A model generated the notes under the pieces. That model had not been told where the DNA came from and made no database searches. It worked only from the letters and a program-made list of their open reading frames with translations. From NCBI RefSeq assembly GCF_042453785.1, contig NC_091675.1, positions 1,686,501 to 1,750,500 of the forward strand: a stretch of DNA of 64,000 nt, given 5' to 3'. The first letter of the stretch is position 1; every line of letters starts with the position of its first letter. The translations under genes and the position numbers were made by a program. Positions 47,468 through 58,721 of the stretch are shown here, piece by piece. The DNA is from Malus domestica. Its lineage: Eukaryota > Streptophyta > Magnoliopsida > Rosales > Rosaceae.

Positions 47468-47658
47468 ATTTTTAAATTTACACATATTAATTATGATTCA
47501 AAAATAAAATTAAATATATGTTTGGTTAACCGCACCCTAAAAATTTTGAGAACCGATTGCCAAACTGATTGAGATCGGTACGGTTTGGTTTAGCCATCGA
47601 AAATTAAATATAAAAAAACCAAACCTAGCTTCGGGTGGGATTCAAACCGATTGCCAAA

Positions 47659-47723
47659 CGTTATTTCCCTTTGTCACATGTCGACTCTCGATGTATGTTG
47701 GGATCCGGGCGTTACACAAACTT
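47659..47723. repeat. Right-end remnant of the 2.08-kb solo LTR
   Basis: Matches the last ~60 bp of 24303-26382 (the 'tcgactctcgatgtatgttg' word through gggatccgggcgt), followed by acaaacttaatcacc. It shows that the copy 4 unit derives from a copy 2-like locus that already carried the LTR. Confidence 0.8.
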
Positions 47724-49123
47724 AATCACCACAAAAGGGACTAAAATGATTAGTATGTCATCAATGTGTGATAAAAAATTACTTTGTAGCTTCGCCACAA
47801 CAGTCTACCTTTTGAGGATCGAAAAGACTCACAGAGGCATTTCAACCTCTCATTGACCATTATCGTGTGATACACACGCGTTAAGAATTTAACCCAAAAC
47901 AAACTGTGTATAATATATGAGTATGAAATTCGTTTTCAATCAGTAGGTCATCCCTTAGCGTGAGGGCAATGATATTTTTTTCAATAGGTCATCCCATACT
48001 GGAATTGTCCCCAATGTGTAAAAATCACGAGCGTTAGACCAATTCCAGCGTATAGTTGTTTATTTGTAAGGTTATTTTCGTGGGGGCAATGATATTAAAA
48101 TTATGCACACATCACACAGAAGACAATCCCATCTTACTTGCATGTTGCAACGAACAGATAAGTAAAGGGTCCAAACCGGCATGTCATAAAATAATAAATC
48201 TTCAAAATAATCAAAATTCGTTAAACGTCTAACAAAACGGGGGATTGAGGAGTTTTAATATTTTGTCTTTTTTAAGAGTTATGAAAAGGAAAGGGTATTT
48301 TTAAGGGAAGAGGATCCTTTCATGAGTTCAGGATGGAAATCCTCCTGATCTGATAGGATCATCTGGACCGTTCAAATTTAATCAAACGGTTGTAATTATT
48401 ATAACTTTTAGAGGACCCTCTTATTTAAAACCGTTGGATTAAATTTGAATGGTCCGGATGACTTGATCAAGAGGATCCCCATCCTGAACTCAGGAGGATC
48501 CTCTTCCATTTTTAAATTTACACGTATTAATTATGATTCAAAAATAAAATTAAATATATGCGGGTCGGTTTGGTTAACCGCACCCTAAAAATTTTGAGAA
48601 TCGATTGCCAAACCGATTAAGATCGGTACGGTTTGGTTTAGCCATCGAAAATTAAAAAAAAAAAAAAAACAACCCAAGCTTCGGGTGGGATTCAAGCAGT
48701 TTAGTCGGTTTTTTTTTTAAATGCCCAGCCGTATGTTCTACGTAGAACCCAACGTAATTTTTTTATCTAAATAATTAAGATCCCCGTAAGCAAATTCATC
48801 AATTATACTTTACTTTATAGATTTTACATTTTTCGAATTCTTAAAAATATTCCTATTACATGTTTGATGTAAACAATTAATTCTATATGGGTTCTTAGCT
48901 TTGATGATCGCTAAAGGTAAATTTGAACCCCATTATTACTAACACATTGTGAGACTTAGTCCACTCTCCATCCTTTCAATGTAGATAATATCATTTGTTA
49001 AAAAAAAAACAATATATCTTTTACCTTTTAGTTAGTCATAATTTTTTCATTTCTCCCCTCAACTCGGAGATAAAGAGTTATGTATTTCAATACAACCATA
49101 CGTAATAATCAAGCCCTTACTTC
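47724..49123. other. Upstream flank of P450 copy 4
   Basis: Near-identical to 26388-27790. It includes a MITE at 48306-48507 and the dispersed repeat at 48887-49005. No gene. Confidence 0.6.
48306..48507. mobile_element. Palindromic MITE upstream of P450 copy 4
   Basis: Counterpart of 26972-27173, at the same place relative to the P450 start codon. Confidence 0.7.
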
Positions 49124-49131
49124 TATATATA
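49124..49131 (+). promoter_or_regulatory. TATA box of P450 copy 4
   Basis: TATATATA 101 bp upstream of the MDS start codon, as in copy 2. Confidence 0.5.
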
Positions 49132-49224
49132 CGTGTGTGTATGACAAGGTGATAAATCAACTTAAGCCTTTTCCCAGTTCAGCAAAAATCATTTTGCCTC
49201 AAGCTTCTAATGACAGTTGCAAAA

Positions 49225-51249
49225 ATGGATTCTCTGCCTTATGCAAACTCTATCACTGCTGGCCTGTTCACAGTAATCATCGTGTTCTATTACTTATCTC
49301 GAAGATGGAGAGCTTCCAATCACGAGGGCAAATTATCACCACCAGAAGCCAAGGGTGGATGGCCTATATTTGGTCACCTTCATTTGTTCGGAGGCCCCAC
49401 ACCTCCTCACATAACTTTGGGAGCCATGGCGGACAAGTACGGACCCATTTTCACTATCCGCCTTGGCGTCCAACCGTCGTTGGTGATAAGCAGCAGTGAG
49501 ATCGCAAAAGAATGCTACACAACCAATGACTTGAGCATACTCGGTCGCCCAAAGATGGTGGTTGCAGATCACGTTACCTACAACTATGCCATGTTTGCGT
49601 TCGGACCACCTGGACCCTATTGGCGACAAATTCGCAAGATCGTTACCTTGGAGTTGCTCTCAGTCCGGAAGGTTGAGCTGCTCAAGCACATTCGAGTGTC
49701 GGAAGTGGCTACTTTCTTAAAAGAATTGCACGACCATTGGAGTACAAAGAAAAAGGAGGGCTCGAAAGATGGAGTGGTTGTAGAGCTAAAGCAATGGTTT
49801 GGGGACATGATGCTGAACGTTATTCTTACAATGGTGGCTGGAAAGCGGTTTTCGGTGGCTGCCACTGGGGATGAGAAGAAAGAAGCGCGTAGGGTTCAGA
49901 CTGCATTGAGGGAGTTCTTTGATTATCTGGGCATGTTTTTGGTGGGTGATGCGGTTCCTTATCTGCGGTGGTTGGATTGGGGTGGACATGAGAAGGCAAT
50001 GAAGAAAAGTGCAACGGAAATGCACGCCATTATTGCAGAGTGGCTTGAAGAGCATAAGCAGAGGAGAGCAAAAGGTGATGCAAAAGGAGAAAAGGACTTC
50101 ATAGATTCGTTGCTTTCTGTGCTTGATGGTGCGGACCTTGGCAGTTTCGATGCTGATACGATCACCAAAGCCACAAGCGTGGTACGTATATATAATTTAT
50201 TAAATTTGCAGGCAAATAATTAACCATAAAAGGCTGGAGTTAGACACTATACACATAAAGATTTTATTTTTACTTTTCAATACTTATAAGCTAATTGCAT
50301 AGTCTATAAAAAGAAAATGAAAACATTAGACGATAATATTTTTTTTTTTTAAAAACAAATTATGTCCAATTTTATATATGACTCATGTGACATATTTGTC
50401 GGCTCACCAATGGGTGATGGTAAAGAGATTATCTTCTTAGACTGTATATGTAGAATACATGATGTAGCGATTGTTAGATTCTTTCTTTAAATCTTTAATA
50501 ATGAAATCCAACCATCAATTATCATATTCTTTGATTTACAAGATGTGATTTAAAAATATAATCACTAACATTTTCGTCGCCTAAAGAACGTATAAATGTT
50601 AATCAAGCAAATATTCCTTGGGCAGAATATTATTGCAGGAGGTGGCGACACCACCATGGTGCCATTGACGTGGGCAATATCATTATTGGTGAACAACCCT
50701 CAAGTTTTGAAAAAAGCTGTAAACGAACTGGACACCAAAATAGGCAAACAAAGAGTTGTGAGTGAGGAAGATATAAGCAACTTGGTCTACATCCAAGCTA
50801 TTGTAAAGGAGACGTTACGTTTGTACCCAGTAGGACCATTATCAGGGCCGCGTTTATTCACCGAAGATTGCACCATTGCTGGCTACCATATCCCAAAGGG
50901 CACCCGGTTGATCCCGAACTTCTGGAAGATCCAAACTGACCCGAAAAATTGGCCTGAGCCATTCGAGTTCAAGCCAGAGAGATTTCTTACCACACACAAG
51001 GATGTTGATCTGAAGGGTCGGCATTTTCAGTTTCTTCCTTTTTCAAGTGGTAGAAGATCATGTCCTGGTTTGGCATTTGGTCTTCAACTGGTGCAATTTA
51101 CATTGGCTAGTTTTCTGCATGCGTTTGAAATCTCAAACCCGTCGAGTGCACCAATTGATATGACAGAGAGTTTTGGAATAACCAACGTTAAGGCAACTCC
51201 ACTCAATGTTCTCATCAAACCTCGTTTATCTTCTGAACTTTATAAATAA
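49225..51249 (+). CDS. Cytochrome P450, CYP82 family (tandem copy 4)
   Basis: Exons 49225-50181 and 50626-51249 (444-bp phase-0 intron) encode 526 residues with all P450 motifs intact ([31 protein letters not shown] with Cys465). It is nearly identical to copy 2 over coding, promoter and intron sequence. Differences noticed are Asp285 (Val in copy 2) and the C-terminus SSELYK (SFELYG in copy 2). Curiously, the intron start (gtacgtatatataatttatt) matches copy 3 better than copy 2, which may reflect gene conversion. The start is MDS; an in-frame ATG 15 bp upstream would add MTVAK. Role and localisation are as for the other copies: ER-anchored monooxygenase, substrate unknown. Confidence 0.93.
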
Positions 51250-51349
51250 AAGAAGAAAATACAGAATATTATGTGTACGATATGAATAAGAGATTTTCGT
51301 TGTTATTAGTTATGTATAATTATGTGTCCATCTTTGTAATCGTAAAATC

Positions 51350-51355
51350 AATAAA
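51350..51355 (+). terminator. Poly(A) signal of P450 copy 4
   Basis: AATAAA aligned with the other copies. The MITE seen at this point in copy 2 is absent. Confidence 0.5.
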
Positions 51356-51755
51356 TCAACTGCCAATGTAAGATACAAAACCTAGCAATAATGGGTGTTT
51401 GAGAATGGGTATATTTAGCAATAAAAAAGTACCCCAAAAAAGCCTCTATTTACATTTTCAATTGGGCTATCTTTTGGGTCTGTTGCCTCCGGATTTTTTG
51501 ATTTTCAATTTGTTTGTAAAGAACCCACCCATTTGCCAGCATAAACAGGACAAATTAAAATAGTCTGAAGTGCAAAATTTGCATAGCAATGACATGTTTA
51601 CTGCTTAAATCACTTTGCATATCAGTAATGTGATATTTCTAGCATTATTTGTAGGGCAGAAAAGAAATCCAAGTAAACCGAATTCGATCCGAAAAATTTA
51701 GGCCCAACTTGAGAAAAGCCAAACCTGAAAATTCCAAATTATTTGTTATCGAAAC

Positions 51756-51975
51756 CAGTGTTCTAAAAATCGGCCTAGGCGGCCGCCTAGGCACTGGGCG
51801 GAGGTGTGCCGAGGCGATTAGGTCCGAATCGTTAAGAAAAATCGGGGAGCTGTTAGGCGCCCGCCTAGGCGTTCTTAGGCGGCCTGGGCGGTCTAGGCGG
51901 CTATCTAGGCGGAGTGAAACGATTTCCTGGGAAGAAATTCCAAACAGAAATCGAAAATCACAAACTCAAATTTAA
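51756..51975. mobile_element. hAT-like element terminus with GGCGGCC/CCTAGGC repeats
   Basis: Begins CAGTGTTCTAAAAATCGG, a style of end seen in plant hAT elements. It is followed by dense palindromic GC-rich words (cctaggcgg, ggcgcccgcctaggcg). The sequence departs here from the shared P450 flank. No opposite terminus was found, so the element is truncated. The frame at 51709-51975 is only this repeat read through. Confidence 0.5.
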
Positions 51976-53313
51976 ACTTGAAATTAACATGCAGAGCATG
52001 GGTTAAGCTACCTGAGTTTCTAACGGGACTAACTCGAGCTCATGGGACCCCAAGTTCGACGGGTCCCTCGCCGGAGCTCCACGCCAGAAGCTCAATTTTC
52101 AAAGGTTGTAGTTCGATTCCATTAGAGCAACTCTCACCGAGAGAACCCCTGCTTGGATTCTCCTACTTTCCATTAAATCAAAACAGGAATGGCACCAGTC
52201 AATGAGGGAGAAAGGAAACGAGGGAAAGGAGGGAGAGGAGAAGAAGAGAACCGGTCAATCCAGTTTTTCCACCCGACCCGCCAACTTGACCCACTCATAT
52301 CTCTTCCATACGAACTCCGTTTTGGGTGATCTTGGTGTCCATGGAAAGCCCTTGACGAGCCCTACATCTCTGTAGTGTTAGATTTCCCAATTTGTTTCCC
52401 ATTTTTCTAGTTCGAAGCCACAAAGCCCATGGCTTTTTCGATGGATTTAATCTTTTTTCGGTGGCTCCGGCAAGCTTCACCATCGATGACCACCACCAAA
52501 AGACTCCTCTCAACCCTAGGAGCAACGCCCAAGCCTTTGATGAGGTGACGAAGTTCGTTTTGGTGACGAATCGACAACTACCCAAATAGGGTTTCTGGCG
52601 GGTTCGAGTCAATTTGGAGCATTTTCCAGCCAAATTGGACTTGACCACAGGTAAAAGTTTGTTTTACTCTTTGAGATCTTCATTTATATAAAATTTGAGA
52701 ATTTTTGGAAATAGTTGAAATTTTCCGGCGAGTCTGGATGGCTGACCGCCACCCATGGCAGTGAGTGGCCAGAGGGTCGTTGATGCTAATTTTAGGCTAA
52801 ATTAGATACCTTGATTTCAGTTTTGATATTCGTATGATGTAGGTTGATCGTTTGAACCTAAATTCACTACGATACCTTACTTGATCAAAATAATGAATCG
52901 ACGATCCGACCGTTAGATTGTCACTAAACTTTGAGACCTTATCGTATGTAATATTTCAGGACCTTAGGATTTTAAAGATCGGGAATCCAACGTACGAATC
53001 TTCCCGAATTGGATTTTCAAGTTTATAAAATAAAACGTTGACTGCCACGTGATTTCATGATTGGCGGAGATCCGACCGTTGGATCGGAATGAAATTTTAG
53101 TATGTTGTTCTAGAAGCGTAAGGTGAACTACGAATGGCTTGATCCCTTCGTTTAGTGTATGTTGGCAGTCTAACTAGGATGTTAGATGCAGCCATAAATT
53201 AAACAAAATGATTATTTTTTTTAGTGTAGTTAGTTAGAATTATAATTAACCATTATTTTATTGTGGCCTACCTGTGTGTTTGGCTTCCGAATTAGAAATT
53301 TCGGGTCGTTACA
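51976..53313 (+). repeat. LTR-like sequence ending GGGTCGTTACA
   Basis: 52190-53132 is paralogous to 38850-39798. It continues to aattagaaatttcgggtcgttaca-type sequence ending at 53313, the style of a Ty3/gypsy LTR terminus. The start is not defined; 51976-52190 is unassigned. No coding region. Confidence 0.5.
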
Positions 53314-54025
53314 ATGAGGGTACAATTCGGAATGGGGATATGCAGGTATATATTGATTTCATATCTGTTGTATTGGTTGAAGCTTTATTAACGGTACTAG
53401 AGTTGTTAAATTTGTCCACCATATATATTCAATAAATTATGTCCCAATGTTGTTGTTGCTGTTACTCAATAATGGGGTTTCTTAAGGTAGACTGTTATCA
53501 AGTTCGAATTTTCTAATTTTCTTTCTACAAATTATTTTGTGTTTTAGGAACTGTAGTTGTATAATTTTAAGTGACTGAAAATTGGATTTGGTGATTCTCT
53601 GTTTTTTTTTCTTTTATTATTTTTATTAATTGCCATATACAACTTTTGTGTAGGTTTATGTTGCTGTAATTTTGCATTGCCTATTGAATAACACATTATA
53701 ATCTTCCAATAAATGGAGTCTTTGTCACTTATACATCATATATTGCAATCAAATAAGGTGAATTCTAAAATAATGGAGTCTTAGGCTCTTAATGCAGATA
53801 ACATTGTTTGTTCAAAATAAGTACGAAGGTGAATTCCAAAATTAAAAGGAAACCCACAATTTCTTACAAAATTATAATAAACGCATCTCTGTTAATAGGT
53901 GTTGACGCTGTATCACAAAAAGTCTTATTGCAGTAAGCAAATCATTTGTTATATTATTTTATTATACTTTATGTTCTTGGTACATAAAAGTTGAGAGAGG
54001 GAGAGATGAGGCACTCTTACCTAGG

Positions 54026-54694
54026 CTAAGAGCAACTTCACCACCGTTGCTTATTACCTTGGGGAAATACCCAACTACTCCACTTCCTTAAAACACTCCA
54101 CCCTACTCGAGCAATTGGGCTCAAGGCGAGCTCGATGGATTAGTCAGACAATAATCATTTGGCCCAGTGTCCTGTTTATATGATGCAAGGCTGGCATCAT
54201 TCACAATTTAATTTAGGAAATTGTTATTGGCACTCCAAATTTCTCATTTTACACTCTAAATTTTTTATATTTAGAAAGAAAAATACATTTGTGATGAGTG
54301 TAGAATGAGATTTTTGTAGTGTCAATAACACTTCCCTTTAATTTATTAAAAATCATTATAAAATATTAAAAAAACTAATTACAAATATAAAAAATTAGAA
54401 TTTTTTCTATAAATACCTATCCACGTTCTTTCACTTTACACTACATTTCAACATTTTCAAATACATTCACCAGTTTTTTATTATTATTATCCTAAATTAA
54501 AAATAATATTATCTTTCATTATTTTATAAAACAAAAAATACTAATATTTTAATACGAATTGCCTAGGCTATTCAGTTTAGGGGTGGAGATGCACTTAGGC
54601 AATTATTTTTCACTGCCGACAGTTACTATTCATTTAAGGGGATTGAGTTGCCTGTTGCCCAAAAGGGGCCTTACTACACTGGAACTACTCTAAG
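54026..54694. mobile_element. MITE-like element with a second MITE inside
   Basis: Left end CTAAGAGCAACTTCACC and the reversed right end CTTAGAGTAGTTCCAGTG are imperfect inverted repeats about 18 bp long. The interior is AT-rich and non-coding. Confidence 0.45.
54216..54336. mobile_element. Small palindromic MITE (121 bp)
   Basis: Left arm GGAAATTGTTATTGGCACTC pairs with the right arm (reversed: GGGAAGTGTTATTGACACTA). The arms continue through 'tctcatt' and 'tacactc', so most of the element is an inverted repeat. Confidence 0.65.
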
Positions 54695-55177
54695 GTATAC
54701 CACAAGCCTCATTGAGGATTTAGACAGGAGTCCTAATTCCTTTTTTTAGTTTTTACATATTGCTCATCAAGAGGGATTGTCGGCATCGAAACTCGAATTT
54801 AGACCTTTATATTATTTACTCATGTTGACTAGTTTATTATACTTTAGTAATAGGCTAAATAGCTAAAATGGTCCCTGATTTGCATAATCAATAGAAATGG
54901 TCATTGTGATTGTCCACCATCCATGATTCTTTTGGGCAATTTTCAAAACTTCGTAACTCAATTAATTCTAAACCAAATTCGATCCATAATATATCAAAAT
55001 GAAGATAGGAAAGTGTAAAACAAGATTATACCTATTTGGAAGCCCAATGGTTGCCGGATATAACCCGAAAATAGCCTGAAAGGTGGCTGGTCCGCGGAAA
55101 AACTGACAACTCGCCGTAAACTGTGTAAACTTTAAACGTTCATAACTTCTTCAATACTCAACGAAATCGAGTGATTC

Positions 55178-58100
55178 TGTTTGGGCTCGATTTTACAATA
55201 TCGGCTCGAGCCATCAAGGTCGTTGAATGAGTAGGTTCTAGGCCGTTGGATTTCTTATTTTTCTAGATATTACTATTGGATTATTATAGTAATTATCTTA
55301 TAAAATATATTTTTGGAAGCAAAGGAGATCAATTTCAGTTTGAATTGCTACACTTACATGATGATTGGTTTGAGAGCTAACGTGGCAAGTTAAAAGATTA
55401 TCTTCCCTGCATTTATGCAAATACAATGGGGTAAAAGATGAGATCATATTGGTCAAGGTTAGTTGGCGTGGATAAAAATGATCTGATGACCTTCTTTGGT
55501 TGGTCAACGAGGTGAAATAGGTGATCAGGAAATCAATGCATGCGTTGGATAAAGATTACGATGTTGATGGAATTACGATAAGGGAAAAGTAAAAATGGTG
55601 ATGTGCTTGAAAGATGACTTTACACGTGGTGGTGATAAAAGATGGCAGTAATTATCTTGTTGAGTAGGCTAAATGATTTAGCATATTGGTATAGACTTTT
55701 GCGTTATGAGCCAGCATGTGGTTGATGGATATTTGGGATAATTCAAGAGGTTTAGTCTCGGTTGGTTTCTAGGAAATCACCAAGGCCACGGGATCAATTT
55801 GGGATAATTTGAGAAGTTTAAGTCTCGGTTGATTTCTAAGGTTAAGGGATCATGCATACTTGAGAGAATATTCCCATTATTGACGACGACAATCCTAGTG
55901 TTCTGCTATTATAAATACAAGGGGTCATCATTCTAAAGGTCCCTTTCAATTCAACACACAACTACCCTGCGCAAATTCTCTCAACAACCTTGAGACTTTT
56001 TCCTTTTCTATTTTCGCTGACACACCTTCAGTTTGGATAAACAGCACTGTGAAGGCAACCGGTAGTATCTTCAATCGGCATACATAACACTGTCACTGTA
56101 GAATCAGCCGACCTCACAGCATCTTCAGTTTGGATAAACAGCATTGCGTCGAGGGCGACTGGTTATCTATCCAAGTCTTGATCGAGAAGGATTTCCGAGT
56201 CCTTGTTGGTTGAGGTCATCTCATCAGCCTTCTCGGCGAAGTGAGGTGTTATAGTTTATTGGGCTCGGCACACTACACGCCGAGTTATTTTATGATTGGA
56301 TACTCACAAGTGGGATTTAAAGTTTGGCATTCAAACGGCCGAACCACGTTTACTGTTAAGACTTATATTTGCTTTGAGTATTTATGCCCTTACACTTTGG
56401 TGTCGATTCAGCGTGAGTTTACTCTGACGAATATTATCACTGTGACCGAATTCGACGACAACGATTTGTGAACTTCGTAAGAATAGTAGCCTTGTCTTCA
56501 GGTTCGAGAACCCAAGAGGCCGAGACGTGTTCCTTCCTCGGTCGCAATAGCAAGACGCAAAAGTCGACCGCATACCCAACGCAACGTCAACAAATTTTAC
56601 TCATTGGCCGAGCTCGGTCGACGAGTTGGCACGCCCCGCACACAACCGAAGGACGTAGTTAGCTCATAGATTACTTAGCCTGCGTGCCACGTAGGCTTGG
56701 TAGTTTTTAGGGTCAACATTTTGGCACGTCCAGTGGGACCTAGTGCTAATACTACGAAGTTCATATGATATATCAAGATTCCAATCTCGTTCAATGCAGC
56801 TGATTGTGCGAGCTCTTAGAGGAATTGAAAAAACACAATGAGGAACGTAAAAAATCTTAGGAAGTGGAAAAAGTTCTTCGTGGCCATAGAGAGATGCAAA
56901 AGTCATTCGCTTACATGTTGAGAATAAACGCTCATGTTACCCTGCATGAGCAAAGGGTACATGAAGACAGGGCTCGATTTAATGCCTGGCTAGATGGAGA
57001 ACATTTTCCTTACGTTTTCGACTACTTATCAATTCCATTTGAGGAATGGTTGGTTGAAAATACCGGGGGGTAATTTTTCGCTCCGGCCGTAATCAAACAT
57101 CGGCCTAAGAAAATTGTTAATTTGGCCAAAGAACAAAGGCCACCTATTTTTTCGGTCGAGGCTGAAAATATGGTCGGCCAAGACAAAAAACCTAGGCCAC
57201 CTATTTTTTCGGTCGATATTGAAAGTGTGGTAGGCCTAGAAGGAAAAATTCAAGTTTATGAGCCACAAATCGACTCAGAAAATGATTCGACTGAACAGTG
57301 CTCCAATGATGAACAAGGCTGAGACATAGGCCTAGTCGGAAAAACCACGACAATTGATATGATTATTGGTGATAAAGCCGATATGGAGAAATCTCATTCG
57401 GTTAAATTGTTTAAGTTAAAAGTTGAAATTGGCAAAATTATTATGCCCGGGGGGCGTAGTAATTGTTCAATACATTCAGTAGTCGATGATAAAAAATATT
57501 TCACTAAGTCAAAAGTATTTGGAGATGATTCTTTATTCGGCCTAGAGCAAAATCAATTTCAAAATTTTGTTATTACAAGATCTCGGCTTGGAATAAAGCA
57601 TCGTTGGCCTTCTCCTGACTATGGTTCGGCTACTTTTATTTCCATTTAAAAAAAATAAAAAAGAATAAATTATTTTCTTAATCATCTGGCTAATTAAGTC
57701 GATGCATAAGAAAATAAGGGGGCAACAACACTGCAACAATCCAAATATATATATATATATATATATTAGTTGGCCGAGGAAGTAATCCAAATTTGCTAAG
57801 AAGACGTGATATTGCAGCATGTATTTCATTGTGTGTTTTCTGACGGTCGAGAGTCGGAAAAAAAAAAAACACTTTCAGCCTTTTAGGCCGAGGATAAGCA
57901 AGAAGCATAAGGGATTTCAAAGGCCAAGAGTCGGGAAGAAAATTCAGTGGAATTGGATTTCGGTGGGTCTGCACGGCCTTGGATCTCACTGAGGTGAGGT
58001 TTACTGTTAAGACTTATATTCGCTTTGAGTATTTGTGCCCTTACACTTTGGTGTCGATTTGGCGTGAGTTTACTCTGACAAATACTATCACTGTGACCGA

Positions 58101-58369
58101 ATCCAACGACGACGATTTGTGAACTTCGTAAGAATAGTAGCCTTGTCTTCAAGTTCGAGAACCCAAGAAGCCGAGATGTATTCCTTCCTCGGTTGCAATC
58201 ACAAGACGCAGAAGTCGGCCGCGCACCTAACGCAACGTCAACAAATTTTACTCCTCGGCCGAGCTCGGCCAATGAGTTGGCACGCCCCACACACAACTGA
58301 AGGACTTAGTTAGCTCATATATTACTCGGCCTACGCGCCATGTAGGCTTAGTAGTTTTTAGGGTCAACA
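55178..58369 (+). mobile_element. Degenerate LTR retrotransposon
   Basis: The last 370 bp of the proposed 5' LTR (56349-56718) is repeated at 58000-58369; both end GGGTCAACA. A primer-binding-like TTTTGGCACGTCCAGTGGGA follows the first. GATTC stands at 55173-55177 before a TG and again at 58370-58374 after the second repeat, which suggests a 3.2-kb insertion with a 1.54-kb 5' LTR and a truncated 3' LTR. A TATA-like ttataaataca lies at about 55911. The interior has only short charged frames (56864-57073, 57122-57322, 57359-57649) with no recognised domain, so a non-autonomous or decayed element is likely. The left limit is the least certain part. Confidence 0.55.
57745..57766. repeat. (TA)n microsatellite
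   Basis: Pure TA run inside the degenerate LTR element. Confidence 0.85.
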
Positions 58370-58721
58370 GATTCAAAAACGAAAAAATCATACTTCTTGA
58401 CGAGACGAAGATAATGGTACTTTTCTTGACCGCTAACTCGTCGTGGTTTGGCAGGAAAAAAGCTCGAAAGTGCCACTTTCGAGCCCTTTTTTTATTTTTT
58501 ATTTCTCAGGTGATTAATACAAAAAATAAGTGAGGAATTTTGACATGCATCAAACCAGCAAGCTCTCATCCCCCGCGCAACCATAATCTACCCGCCGGTC
58601 CACATTACTCATCCTTCCCAGATCTACACACTCCAAAACGCCATCGTTTCGATGGCCGTTCACTAAAACCCCGCCAGCCTCCGACTCCCCCCTTCCCCCC
58701 CAAAATTAGTTATTTTTGCTA
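58370..58721. other. Upstream region and probable leader of the LPEAT1-like pseudogene
   Basis: CT/CCC-rich sequence before the ATG at 58722, resembling a plant promoter and leader. Nothing else is recognised. Confidence 0.4.

Larger units (their letters stand above)
46961..47658. repeat. Extra partial copy of the P450 upstream flank
   Basis: Repeats the flank seen at 48178-48690 (including its MITE, here 47266-47467), so copy 4 carries this flank twice in tandem. It includes a 31-bp tandem triplication at 47047-47139. No gene. Confidence 0.65.
53314..55177. other. Intergenic DNA with nested MITEs
   Basis: No gene recognised. It holds the two MITE-like elements listed separately, and near 54855 a partial relative of the long-TIR MITE of 20581-20942. 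Confidence 0.45.

Noticed and set aside
51709..51975. An 88-codon Arg/Gly-rich protein
   Set aside because: It is a read-through of GC-rich palindromic transposon terminus repeats.
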